Positions 32,079 through 40,528 of a DNA stretch of 64,000 nucleotides are shown here, in pieces (position 1 is the stretch's first letter; the number at the start of each line of letters is the position of its first letter). Below the pieces are notes generated by a model. The model was not told the origin of the DNA. It was given only the letters and a program-made list of their open reading frames with translations, and did no database searches. The stretch spans positions 96,854 to 160,853 of the forward strand of contig PMUI01000085.1 of assembly GCA_003166955.1 (NCBI GenBank), in the 5' to 3' direction. A program made the position numbers and the translations under genes. The DNA comes from Acidobacterium sp. GTDB lineage: Bacteria; Acidobacteriota; Terriglobia; Terriglobales; Acidobacteriaceae.

Positions 32079-33131
32079 ATGGACGAGAAGAAAGAAGCGC
32101 AGAATCCAGCACAGAGCGCAGCCGCAGCAGCTCCGCCACCGGCAGCCCCGCCACCGGCACCGCCGCCTGTTGACCCGCCGCAAGTAGCTCAGAACGCCGC
32201 AGCCGAAGGCGATCAAAGCCGCGAGAAGATGGGCACATCCGATTTCATAATGAGTGTAGCGACTATCGTCATTGCCGCAGGGACCATTGTTAGTGCGGCT
32301 GCCATTGTGCTGCAGTGGCGCGAGATGGTAGGCGGTGGAACTCAGACGGACAAGATCATAAATGCAGCGGGTGGGATTGAGGGCGCTCAGAAACAATTGG
32401 TTCTGGATAACAAAACGGTTCTCGGTGACAATCGAACGGCTCTCGCCGAGGTGTTGAAAGAAAATCGTGAAGAACTGGCCAAAGCGCTTCGACAGAATCG
32501 CGATGCGTTGAAGGCTCAAACCGCTACGCTGAATGGACAATTGGCGGCTATGCAGAACCAGACAGATATCTCCGAGCGACCGTGGATAAAAATCACGCCC
32601 TCTATTGCGCAGCCGCTCACCTTCGATGTAATGCGCAATGCCGGTCCCGTTGCCACAATGACCACAGAAAACGTCATTGAGAACGTTGGTCAGAGCGTTG
32701 CTCTGAATGTTTTGTCTTGGGAGGATGTTATTCCCGTTGATCCGAATGGTTCGCTGCAAACAGCGCGTACTAGACAAGACGAGTGGTGTGGGGCGCACCG
32801 GCATCTTCAAAAGGGGGAGATGACTGGAGGTGTCTTGTTTCCTCATGATCCATCGATAGAGCGGATGGGCATGGGGCCACTCATGACGAAAGTGAACGAG
32901 GCAAGAGCGAAGAATACGCTTGTGCCGGGGAAGGTCGCCTTTGTTCTCGTTGGTTGCGTTTCCTACCGATCCAGCTTTGAGCCACAGGCGGCCCCGAGCC
33001 ATCAAACGAGGTTTATCTACTGGCTTGGGATACCGCAGGATTGGGGAGGATTCCAGTCCTTCATTGATCCCGTAGGCACCGCTAGCGAGCTGCGGTTGAT
33101 ACAGATGCCTGACGGATTCACCGCAGATTAG
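32079..33131 (+). CDS. Hypothetical membrane protein with Pro-rich N-terminus and coiled coil
   Basis: A 350-residue protein of no family I recognise. Residues 10-40 are Ala/Pro-rich. One transmembrane segment lies at about 57-80 (IMSVATIVIAAGTIVSAAAI). A charged helical stretch with heptad-like spacing covers about 105-170 (NREELAKALRQNRDALKAQ), and a mixed alpha/beta domain follows. GC content is visibly lower than in neighbouring genes, hinting at later acquisition. It stands alone between recA and a hydrolase gene. Confidence 0.6.
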   Translation: MDEKKEAQNPAQSAAAAAPPPAAPPPAPPPVDPPQVAQNAAAEGDQSREKMGTSDFIMSVATIVIAAGTIVSAAAIVLQWREMVGGGTQTDKIINAAGGIEGAQKQLVLDNKTVLGDNRTALAEVLKENREELAKALRQNRDALKAQTATLNGQLAAMQNQTDISERPWIKITPSIAQPLTFDVMRNAGPVATMTTENVIENVGQSVALNVLSWEDVIPVDPNGSLQTARTRQDEWCGAHRHLQKGEMTGGVLFPHDPSIERMGMGPLMTKVNEARAKNTLVPGKVAFVLVGCVSYRSSFEPQAAPSHQTRFIYWLGIPQDWGGFQSFIDPVGTASELRLIQMPDGFTAD

Positions 33132-33159
33132 CCAAATCGACAAAAGCCAAATTAGGAAA

Positions 33160-33200
33160 CTACCACAAGCCGCGCGGTGCCTTAGAGGGGCTTGCGGTAG
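33160..33200. terminator. Twelve-base inverted repeat between convergent genes
   Basis: CTACCACAAGCC and GGCTTGCGGTAG pair with one mismatch around a 17-base loop, 28 bases after the stop of the hypothetical membrane-protein gene and before the end of the convergent hydrolase gene. Likely a bidirectional terminator, though neither side has a long T run. Confidence 0.45.
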
Positions 33201-33259
33201 AGGATGCTGCGGTCTCTGTGTTCTGGGCTCCGTGCGACGCTGCTGACAGGCGGCGGGGA

Positions 33260-34324
33260 TTAATCGCCGAAGGCTAGCGTGCGCACGGCGCGTGGTTCGC
33301 GGGTCTCGCTATCGGCCTGGTCGATTAAGTCGAGGATGGTGCGGATGGCGAGGTCGGGCTCGTCGAGGTGGATCCAATGGAGGCTTTGTTCGGCGACGAT
33401 CTGGCGGCTCTGGGGGCCGTATTGGTGGAGGTTCGCGATGGGGGTGGCGCCGGCGGGGGTGAGGATGGCGACGGGGATGTTGCGGATGGGCTCGGGGTCG
33501 TACATCGCGGCGGCGGTGGCGGAGACGGCGCGGAGGTGGGCGAGGAGTCCGCGATAGAAGCGTGGGGCGGACCAGTGGGCGGCGATGGAGGGGCGGACGC
33601 GGGCGGGCATCTTGCCGATTTCAGTGTTGAGGCGGGTGGCGAGGTATTCGCCCTGCGGGCCGGCGAGGCGTATGAGAGCGCCGGAGATACTGGCGGAGCC
33701 GCAGAAGTGGGAGCGGGCGGCGAGGCGGGTGAGGCCGATGCGGGCGCAGATGCCTCCGATATGGGTGAGGCGCTGCGCGCGGGCGATGCGGCGATCGGCG
33801 GCTGCATTGAAGGGCGGCCATTCGATGGGGCGCATGGGATCGATTAGGAGGAGAGCCGCGGTTTCGGTGGGGCGGTCGAGGGCGAAGCGCTGCATGACGA
33901 GGCCACCGAAGGAGTGGCCCACGAGGATCCACGGCGGCTGGATGCCGGCGGCGTGTAGGAGAGCGTGGAGTTCGGCGGCGACGTGGGCGGGCGTGCGTTC
34001 GGAGCGGCAGGGGCTGCTCCAGCCGAGGCCGCAACGGTCGTAGGCGACGGTATGGAGTTGATCGGCGAGGGCGTCCTGGATGTGGACCCAGTTGAGGCTG
34101 GTGGCGCCGAAGCCGGATTCGAAGACGACGATGGGGCCGCGTTCTTTGGGACCTTTTTCGACGAGGTAGAGGCGGCGACGATTGCCGATGGGGACGAGGC
34201 GGCCGGAGGTGCGGAGACGTTTGCGGTCGAGCAGGCTGCCGACAAACTGGTAGATGGAGCCGGCGAGAAGGGCGAGCGCGACGAGGGCCGCGGCGGTGGC
34301 GAGGACGGGGAGCAGGATGATCAT
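33260..34324 (-). CDS. Alpha/beta hydrolase with N-terminal membrane anchor
   Basis: A 354-residue protein. One hydrophobic segment at residues 4-24 anchors or exports it. The hydrolase fold shows the oxyanion-loop region FESGFGATSLNW, the nucleophile elbow GHSFGG, a likely acidic residue in LLIDPMRP, and a C-terminal His in SLHWIHLDEPD. The substrate is unknown. Its ATG overlaps the stop of the preceding LolA-like gene by 4 bases (34321-34324), so the two are coupled. Confidence 0.82.
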   Translation of the reverse strand: MIILLPVLATAAALVALALLAGSIYQFVGSLLDRKRLRTSGRLVPIGNRRRLYLVEKGPKERGPIVVFESGFGATSLNWVHIQDALADQLHTVAYDRCGLGWSSPCRSERTPAHVAAELHALLHAAGIQPPWILVGHSFGGLVMQRFALDRPTETAALLLIDPMRPIEWPPFNAAADRRIARAQRLTHIGGICARIGLTRLAARSHFCGSASISGALIRLAGPQGEYLATRLNTEIGKMPARVRPSIAAHWSAPRFYRGLLAHLRAVSATAAAMYDPEPIRNIPVAILTPAGATPIANLHQYGPQSRQIVAEQSLHWIHLDEPDLAIRTILDLIDQADSETREPRAVRTLAFGD

Positions 34325-35100
34325 TGGCCGGAGTCGCTCCCTGTGGATTGCGATGCGGTCAGACTGAAATCTTTGCGCGTGAGGTGGGCATGCGGCGAGC
34401 CGTGGTCGATGAGGAGGATGGTCGAGCCAGGCTTGCCGGCGAGTTTGACTTCGACCTGGCGCGAGAGCCAGAGGCCGCCGATCTGCTCGAGGTCGTAGAA
34501 GACGAATTGTTTGGTGGGGCTGCCGTTTTGAGGCACTGCCTCAACGTAAACGGGCGAGCCGGTTTTTTGGTCGATCCAGGAGGTGACGGAGGCGTACTGC
34601 GTGGGCTGGCCGGGGCCGGGTTCGCTCTTAAGTACGAAGCAGTCACGCATACCGTATTTTGCAGGCAGGAGGACGGTTTGCTTCGCCCAGAAGAACTGGC
34701 CGTTGGCGAAGTCTTCGGGGTAGAAGAGAGTGCCGGCGACGCCTTCGCCCCAGTGCTCGGGCGCGAGCTTGACGGGCGCTTTGTCGGTTTTGTGAAGAGC
34801 TTCGATAGAGGCGTGGCCGGTCTCGTCCTGGGTGAGGAGATAGCCGACGCGGGTGTGGTTGGGAGTAGTGACGGTGATCATGGTGCGGAGGCCGTCGGGG
34901 AAGGAGTGCGAAGCGAGGGCGAGGGTGTTGTTGGTGCGGGCGCCGTTGGCGGCGACCTCGACGAGGCGGCCGGAGGCGCGGACGTCGGATTGCTCGACGC
35001 GGGCGCGAGCGTTGGAGAGGATGGCTTTGAGGGATCCTGCGGGGGCTGCGGGTTTAGCGGTTTGGGCGGAGGCGAGGATGGGGGCCGCACAGAGCATCAT
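34321..35100 (-). CDS. LolA-like outer-membrane lipoprotein-sorting family protein, start unresolved
   Basis: The conserved body (about 230 residues) looks like the LolA/LolB-like fold used by exported lipoprotein-sorting-type proteins: ASGRLVEVAANGA, RVGYLLTQDETG, TLFYPEDFANGQFFW and QTVLLPAKYGMRDCFVLKSEP. A signal peptide (ALGLLSPLLMMLCAAPILASAQ) is present, but its basic N-region has no ATG, GTG or TTG in the right place. The first in-frame ATGs are within the hydrophobic core (35100). The frame stays open upstream to 35454 through the dispersed repeat copy B. The repeat may have replaced the native start, or a rare codon is used. Confidence 0.65.
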   Translation of the reverse strand: MMLCAAPILASAQTAKPAAPAGSLKAILSNARARVEQSDVRASGRLVEVAANGARTNNTLALASHSFPDGLRTMITVTTPNHTRVGYLLTQDETGHASIEALHKTDKAPVKLAPEHWGEGVAGTLFYPEDFANGQFFWAKQTVLLPAKYGMRDCFVLKSEPGPGQPTQYASVTSWIDQKTGSPVYVEAVPQNGSPTKQFVFYDLEQIGGLWLSRQVEVKLAGKPGSTILLIDHGSPHAHLTRKDFSLTASQSTGSDSGQ

Positions 35101-35229
35101 GAGCAGCGGAGAGAGGAGTCCGAGAGCCCTTGCCGCAGCGGCTGAAGCCGGGTGGGATGGATGGGGATTTACGGCAAGGCTGAAGAGGTTGCGGAAGAAG
35201 GCAATGGGGCAGAGTTGAGACGGGGATTT

Positions 35230-35366
35230 CCCAAAAAGGAACGGGAAAATGCGTACCGACGTTACTTTCGGACTCCGGCGCCGAGTCGAGCTGTATTGAT
35301 TATTGGATGGCAGAGGTATCCGCTTCTTGCTATGGGGTGAACCTGGTTGCTCCAGCTTTGGGGGTG
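35230..35366. repeat. Dispersed repeat, copy B
   Basis: Second copy of the element at 14516-14638, with the same ordered blocks (CCCAAAAAGG...ACTTTCGGA...GTCGA...GCTTCTTGCTATGGGGTGAA...GGGGGTG). It fills most of the 344-base spacer between the LolA-like gene and the ABC transporter ATPase. No other gene was found in that spacer. Confidence 0.7.
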
Positions 35367-35444
35367 CGGGATCTTTCAAAGGGAGGAGCTTCGTGAGGAG
35401 TTTGGTGACGAGGTTCCCCGGAGCGCACGTTTTTTCGCGGAGGA

Positions 35445-36155
35445 TCAGTTGCATATGCGACCGTCCCGCATGGCTACGTGGCGATGGGCTGTGGCGGCGA
35501 TGCTGAGGTCGTGCGTAACCATGATGAGTGTGGTGCCGTGGCGCTGCTGGACCTGCGCGAGGATTTCGAGAATTTTTGCGGAGTTGACGCTGTCGAGGTT
35601 GCCGGTGGGCTCGTCGGCGAGAAGGACCTGGGGCTCGTTGACGAGGGAGCGGGCAATGGCGACGCGCTGGCGCTCGCCGGCGGAGAGCTGGGTGGGAAAT
35701 TGGCGGAGGCGATGCTCGAGGCCGAGCTCGATGAGGAGGGCGCGAGCTCGTTCTTCGCGGTTGTGAGGATGGCTGCCGGTGCCGAGCATGGGGACCTGCA
35801 CGTTTTCAAGCGCGTTGAGCGACGGCAGGAGGTGGAAGGACTGGAAGATGAAGCCCGCCGAAGTGGCGCGGTAGGTGTCGAGGTCGATCGAAGCTACGCC
35901 GTTTTGCGATTTGCCGAGGGGCTGGCCGCGGAACAGGACTGTGCCTTCGGTGGGCGTATCGAGGCCGCCGAGCAGATGAAGCAGCGTGGACTTGCCGCTG
36001 CCGCTGGCGCCGGTGATGGCGAGGAAGTCGCCCTGCGCGATGCCGAGGCTGACGCCGCGCAGCGCTTCGATGGTGCCGTTCTCGTAGCTTTTTTTGACGT
36101 CGCGGACTTCGAGGATCCACGGAGACGTCCCAATCGTCGGGCTCGCGCTACTCAT
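35445..36155 (-). CDS. ABC transporter ATP-binding protein (MacB/LolD type)
   Basis: 236 residues from the ATG at 36155. Walker A GASGSGKST, Q-loop FIFQSFHLLPSLNALENV, a signature variant LSAGERQRVAIARSL, Walker B VLLADEPTGNLDS and the switch His in MVTHD are all visible. LolD/MacB-type ATPases power export or extraction by FtsX-like permeases. The start overlaps the permease stop by 8 bases, so the two genes form one transcription unit. The C-terminus is short. Confidence 0.92.
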   Translation of the reverse strand: MSSASPTIGTSPWILEVRDVKKSYENGTIEALRGVSLGIAQGDFLAITGASGSGKSTLLHLLGGLDTPTEGTVLFRGQPLGKSQNGVASIDLDTYRATSAGFIFQSFHLLPSLNALENVQVPMLGTGSHPHNREERARALLIELGLEHRLRQFPTQLSAGERQRVAIARSLVNEPQVLLADEPTGNLDSVNSAKILEILAQVQQRHGTTLIMVTHDLSIAATAHRHVAMRDGRICN

Positions 36156-37275
36156 GACGGAGGGCCTCCACGGGGCTGAGCCGTGCGCCGCGCCATGCAG
36201 GCACCGAGCCGGCGAGAACGCCGACGAGCACGGCCATGAGAAGCCCATCAAGGAATGTCATAAAGGGCAATGCGGTCGATACGATGCTGGCGGTCTGCGG
36301 CAGTGTGGCGAGGACATGGAGCGCGGCCCATCCGAGGAGCATGCCGGTAGCGCCGCCCGCCGCGCCGAGAGCCGCGGCTTCCATGAGGATGAGGAGCATC
36401 ACGCGGAGACGCGACCAGCCCATCGCTCGCAGAACGCCGATTTCCTTGGTGCGTTCGAAGACCGACATGGCCATGGTGTTCGCGATGCCGAGCGCGGCGA
36501 CGAGCAGAGCGATGAGGGATGTTCCCCAGGCTGCAGCGTGGGCGAGGACGACGAGCTGATTGTTGGCGGCGCGTTCGGCGGCGGGAATGGCGCGGAGCCC
36601 GGGGAATTGTTTTTCGACGGCGTTTTCAGCTTGCTGTCTCCACTGCTCTGGCGAGATGCCGGGCGGTGCGGGCTTGAGCTGCAGGTGGAAGGCGCTGACT
36701 TTGCCGGTCATGCCGGAGAGATTCTGCATTTCATCGAGGGGCAGGATGATGGCGCCGGATTCGAGCGCCGAGTTGCTGCGGTAGATGCCGACGACGGTGA
36801 AGGAGGAGCCCTGGAGGTCGATGGTGTCGCCGACTTTTTTGTTGAGGCTGCCGGCAAGGAGCTCGCCGAGCATGGCTTCCTGCTGGCCATCGCGGAAGCG
36901 GCGACCCTGAAGGATGTTGAGGGCGGAGAACTCGAAGGTGTTTGCCCGCCAGCCGTAGACCAGCGTATTCACTTCGGGTGTGACGGCCATCATGTTGAAG
37001 ATCATGGGCGCGGCGATGGCGATTTGCGGGATCTGCCTGAGGGTGGTGCCGACGCTTTGGTCGACGGAGGTGTTGAGGAAGGTTTTTTGCACGACTGCGA
37101 GGTCGGTGCCGGCGCTCTCGTACATCTGGAGCCAGGCGTGCTCGAAGGAGCGCGAGAAGCCGACGAGGGCGACGAACGCTCCGATGCCCATGCCGATGCC
37201 GCAGAGCGTGAGCGCGGTGCGGAGACGGCGGCGCCAGACGTTTCTCCAGGCGAATCCTACGAACGACAGTTGCAT
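36148..37275 (-). CDS. FtsX-like / MacB-type ABC transporter permease
   Basis: 375 residues from the ATG at 37275. It starts with MQLSFVGFAWRNVWRRRLR followed by a transmembrane helix (LTLCGIGMGIGAFVALVGF), then a periplasmic MacB core-like domain (about 45-240) and three C-terminal helices (about 255-365; FERTKEIGVLRAMGWS lies between two of them). This is the four-helix layout of type VII ABC transporters. The frame stays open upstream, but the added residues are not permease-like. Partner of the ATPase that follows. Confidence 0.9.
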   Translation of the reverse strand: MQLSFVGFAWRNVWRRRLRTALTLCGIGMGIGAFVALVGFSRSFEHAWLQMYESAGTDLAVVQKTFLNTSVDQSVGTTLRQIPQIAIAAPMIFNMMAVTPEVNTLVYGWRANTFEFSALNILQGRRFRDGQQEAMLGELLAGSLNKKVGDTIDLQGSSFTVVGIYRSNSALESGAIILPLDEMQNLSGMTGKVSAFHLQLKPAPPGISPEQWRQQAENAVEKQFPGLRAIPAAERAANNQLVVLAHAAAWGTSLIALLVAALGIANTMAMSVFERTKEIGVLRAMGWSRLRVMLLILMEAAALGAAGGATGMLLGWAALHVLATLPQTASIVSTALPFMTFLDGLLMAVLVGVLAGSVPAWRGARLSPVEALRHE

Positions 37276-37477
37276 TGAGCGGGGCTTTTCAAACGAACGA
37301 AGAGTCGGGAGGGAACCAGCGTACGGGTCCTCAGAAAAATTGTCCAACAGAAATGAAAGACGTGCCAGGGCTATATCGGGGCAAATCGGGACATGCCTTC
37401 GGTTCGGCGGTTGTGATGGAGGGCACAGCCGGGGGCTGTTGTGGAAGCTAGTCTGAAGCGTCGCCGGGAGGGGCGCG

Positions 37478-39115
37478 ATGGCGACGCTGGTCGAACCTCC
37501 GGTTGCTGCGGTTGTCGCGGATGCAGGTGCTGCTCCGCCGGTGCTGACGCATGCCGAAGCGGCGGCAGTACCGGCGGCGAATCCCTGGATCGCGGCCATC
37601 TCCGTGATGCTGGCCACGTTCATGGAGGTGCTGGACACAGCAATCGCTTCGGTGGCCCTTCCTTATATAGCGGGGTCGCTGGCGGCGTCCAACTCCGAAG
37701 CGACGTGGGTGCTGACCAGCTACCTGATCGCCAACGCGGTGGTGCTGCCGGCGAGCAACTGGTTCTCGTTGCGGTTCGGGCGGAAGCGGTTCCTGATTTC
37801 CTGCGTGGTGATCTTCACGATTGCGTCGTTTTGGTGCGGAGCCGCGCCGTCGCTGGGAATGCTGCTGCTGGCGCGGGTGGTCCAGGGCGCGGGGGGCGGC
37901 GCGCTGCAGCCACTGTCGCAGGCGATTCTGCTGGAGAGCTTTCCGCCGAAGCGTCGCGGGGCGGCGATGGCGCTGTTCGGGTTTGGCGTGGTGGTGGCGC
38001 CGGTGCTGGGGCCGACGCTGGGCGGCTGGCTGACCGATTCGTTCAGCTGGCGGTATGCGTTCTACATCAATATTCCGGTGGGCATTCTGGCGGTCTTCAT
38101 GATCAGCCGCTTCGTGCACGATCCGCCGTACATTAAGAATGCGAAGGCAGGGCCGTTCGACAACCTTGGGTTTGGATTGCTGTGCCTGTGGAGCGGGTGC
38201 CTCCAGATCATCCTCGACAAAGGCCAGGAGGACGACTGGTTTGGGGCGGTGTGGATCCGCTGGGCGACGCTGATCCTGGTGGTTTCGCTGGTGTGGTTCG
38301 TGCGGCACTCGTGGACGGCGAAGCAGCCGCTGGTGGACCTGAAAATTCTGGCACGCAATCGCAATTTTGCGGTCGGCTGTCTGCTGGTGTTCATGCTGGG
38401 GTTCGTTATCTACATCACGGTCGCGATGATGCCGCTGTTCTACCAGGAGGTGCTGGGCTACACGGCGCTGACGGCGGGCATGGTGGTGGCGCCGCGCGGG
38501 ATTGGGTCGATGGTGGGGCTGCCGCTGGTGGGCGCCATCACGCACAGGGTCGACAACCGCTGGTTGTTGGTGTGGGGATTTTTATTGTTCGGATTGTGCT
38601 CGATCTGGTTCGCGAACATTAATACCGGGATCGGACCGACGACGATGATCATTCCCATCGTGTTGACGGGATTCGCGCTGAGCTTCCTGTTTGTGCCGAT
38701 CGGCAACACGGCGACGGCGACCATCACCAACCAGCAGATGGGGAATGCGACGGGAATTTTCAATCTGCTGCGGAACATCGGAGGGTCGATCGGGATTTCG
38801 GTAGCAGCGACGATGCTGGCGCGGCGGATGAGCTTCCACCAGACGCGGATCGCAGGATCGGTGCCGATGTCGGGGATCTGGTTTGAGCAGCACGCTCAGC
38901 AGATGTCGATGTACTTTGCGCGGCAGCTGGGGCATGCGCAGGGGCAGCCGGCGGCGCTGGCCTTGATGTACATGCAGTTGCAGCGACAGGCCATGCTGTG
39001 GGGATTTGTGGACATCTTTCGCTGGACCGCAGTGGTCGCGTTTGCCGCGGGAGGTGCGGTGTGGCTGTTTCGGCGCACCAGCCATGAGGCGGATGGCAGC
39101 GTGAAGGTGCACTGA
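37478..39115 (+). CDS. DHA2-family (EmrB/QacA-type) drug efflux transporter
   Basis: A 545-residue protein with about 14 predicted transmembrane helices. The motif LDTAIASVALPYIAG in helix 1, the loop 2-3 motif RFGRKRFLI and the motif C region GFGVVVAPVLGPTLGGWL identify the DHA2 branch of the major facilitator superfamily, drug:H+ antiporters. GGGAGGGG precedes the ATG. No membrane-fusion (EmrA) partner is adjacent. It is divergent from the ABC pair. Confidence 0.92.
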   Translation: MATLVEPPVAAVVADAGAAPPVLTHAEAAAVPAANPWIAAISVMLATFMEVLDTAIASVALPYIAGSLAASNSEATWVLTSYLIANAVVLPASNWFSLRFGRKRFLISCVVIFTIASFWCGAAPSLGMLLLARVVQGAGGGALQPLSQAILLESFPPKRRGAAMALFGFGVVVAPVLGPTLGGWLTDSFSWRYAFYINIPVGILAVFMISRFVHDPPYIKNAKAGPFDNLGFGLLCLWSGCLQIILDKGQEDDWFGAVWIRWATLILVVSLVWFVRHSWTAKQPLVDLKILARNRNFAVGCLLVFMLGFVIYITVAMMPLFYQEVLGYTALTAGMVVAPRGIGSMVGLPLVGAITHRVDNRWLLVWGFLLFGLCSIWFANINTGIGPTTMIIPIVLTGFALSFLFVPIGNTATATITNQQMGNATGIFNLLRNIGGSIGISVAATMLARRMSFHQTRIAGSVPMSGIWFEQHAQQMSMYFARQLGHAQGQPAALALMYMQLQRQAMLWGFVDIFRWTAVVAFAAGGAVWLFRRTSHEADGSVKVH

Positions 39116-39117
39116 CG

Positions 39118-39176
39118 ACAGGCCACAGGGCACAGGCCACAGGCCACCTTCTGGTCACAGGGCGCAGGTTGCAGGA
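39118..39176. repeat. Heptad tandem array after the efflux transporter gene
   Basis: Units ACAGGCC, ACAGGGC, ACAGGCC, ACAGGCC, an 11-base break, then ACAGGGC, GCAGGTT, GCAGGAG. Fills almost the entire spacer between the transporter and the four-helix-bundle gene, and its last unit provides the downstream ribosome-binding site (GGAGGAG). Confidence 0.75.
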
Positions 39177-39185
39177 GGAGAGAGA

Positions 39186-39581
39186 ATGACGATCCAGTCC
39201 TTTCGTGATTTGAAGGTGTGGCAGCGCGCGATGGATCTGACGCTGGCGTTGTACAAGCTGACGCAAACGTTTCCGCGCGAAGAGATTTATGGGCTCACCA
39301 GTCAGTTGCGACGGGCCGGCGTTTCCGTCGCCAGCAATATCGCGGAGGGGTTCGGGCGGCGGTCCAGATCGGACTATAGAAGCTATCTCTGTATGGCCCG
39401 CGGATCGGTTCTCGAAATCCAGACACAGCTCGAGATCGCGCGCCAGCTTGGCTACGGCGATCCAGCACAGATCGCCAATGCGGAGGCTATGGCGGACGAG
39501 AGCAGCCGGATGTTGTCGGCTCTCATCGAGAAGCTGGGCGTGAGAGCACGAGAGGCGGGGGAGAGGCTTGCAGGAGATTAG
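39186..39581 (+). CDS. Four-helix-bundle protein (23S rRNA intervening-sequence type)
   Basis: A 131-residue protein matching the IVS/four-helix-bundle family: FRDLKVWQRAMDL, FPREEIYGLTSQLRRAGVSV, SNIAEGFGRRS and SYLCMARGSVLEIQTQLEIA. The family is common as stand-alone genes of unknown function as well as in 23S rRNA insertions. GGAGGAGAGA lies just upstream. The stop overlaps the end of convergent rsmA by 4 bases. Confidence 0.9.
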   Translation: MTIQSFRDLKVWQRAMDLTLALYKLTQTFPREEIYGLTSQLRRAGVSVASNIAEGFGRRSRSDYRSYLCMARGSVLEIQTQLEIARQLGYGDPAQIANAEAMADESSRMLSALIEKLGVRAREAGERLAGD

Positions 39582-40429
39582 TCCTGCGTGGGGTGCAGGT
39601 GGCGAAACAGGCAGGCCATTGTGGGCAGGTCTATTTCTTCGGCGCGGGATCGCGGGGAGATGCTGCACGATACGAGAGCAGAGGCTATGGCTGCGGGGTC
39701 GTGGCCCGCGTTGCGCAGGTTCTTCGCGAGCATCTTGCGCTTTTGCGCGAAGCAGGTGCGGATGAAGGCGAGGAATTCTTCCACGGGGACCTGGAGCTGG
39801 TCGAAGCGCGGGGACATGGTGAGGCGCACCACCGTGGAATGCACCTGGGGCGGCGGCGAGAACGCTTCCGGCGGCAGTGTGAGGAGTTTTTCGACACGGG
39901 CGTACATTTGTGTGGTTGCGGAGAGAACGCCGTAGTCGCTGATGCCGGGCCGCGCCGCGAGCCGGTCGGCCACTTCGCGCTGGATCATCAGAACGATGCG
40001 CTCGATGGCGGCGTAAAAACGGAAGAGCAGGAGCAGGATGTCCGTTGTGATGTAGTAGGGCAGATTGCCGACGACGAGCAACTTCTCTCCCGGGCTGCCA
40101 GCATTTGTGCTTCCTTCTTTGTCCCGAAGCGCAGCGAAATCGGTGGTGAGGACATTCTGTTCGAGAATCTCGACGGCAGGCTGGTCTTTGAATTGTTCGC
40201 GCAGGCGAGGAGCGAGGTCGCGGTCGAGCTCAATCGCAAGCAGTCTGCGGGCGCGGGCGGCGAGCAGGGCGGTGATCGCTCCGCGGCCGGGTCCGATCTC
40301 GACAACAGTGCGCTGAGAAACGTCGCCGAGGGCGTCGACGATCGCGGCCTGCGCTGTCGGGCTGACGAGAAAGTTCTGACCCAGTTTCGGTCGCTGCGGC
40401 ATCTGTACTGATTGTGCGGCCTGCGGCAT
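39578..40429 (-). CDS. rsmA: 16S rRNA (adenine1518/1519-N6)-dimethyltransferase
   Basis: 283 residues from the ATG at 40429; an ATG at 40402 gives a shorter N-terminus and is also plausible. The N-terminal QRPKLGQNFL, SAM motif VEIGPGRGAIT and catalytic NLPYYIT are those of KsgA/RsmA, which dimethylates two adenines in helix 45 of 16S rRNA. It diverges from glgA with about 100 bases between. The C-terminus is convergent with the four-helix-bundle gene. Confidence 0.94.
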   Translation of the reverse strand: MPQAAQSVQMPQRPKLGQNFLVSPTAQAAIVDALGDVSQRTVVEIGPGRGAITALLAARARRLLAIELDRDLAPRLREQFKDQPAVEILEQNVLTTDFAALRDKEGSTNAGSPGEKLLVVGNLPYYITTDILLLLFRFYAAIERIVLMIQREVADRLAARPGISDYGVLSATTQMYARVEKLLTLPPEAFSPPPQVHSTVVRLTMSPRFDQLQVPVEEFLAFIRTCFAQKRKMLAKNLRNAGHDPAAIASALVSCSISPRSRAEEIDLPTMACLFRHLHPTQD

Positions 40430-40528
40430 CCGCAACGCGAGTGCTCGATCCTTGACGCATCGCCGCGCTAAAACAATTTAGACTCACTGTTGGTTCCAAC
40501 GGATCTCAACAGAGCAACGGAGCCTTGC

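Noticed and set aside
36094..37278. A 394-codon plus-strand open frame over the ABC permease gene
   Set aside because: Antisense shadow without recognisable domains. The permease topology on the minus strand is convincing.
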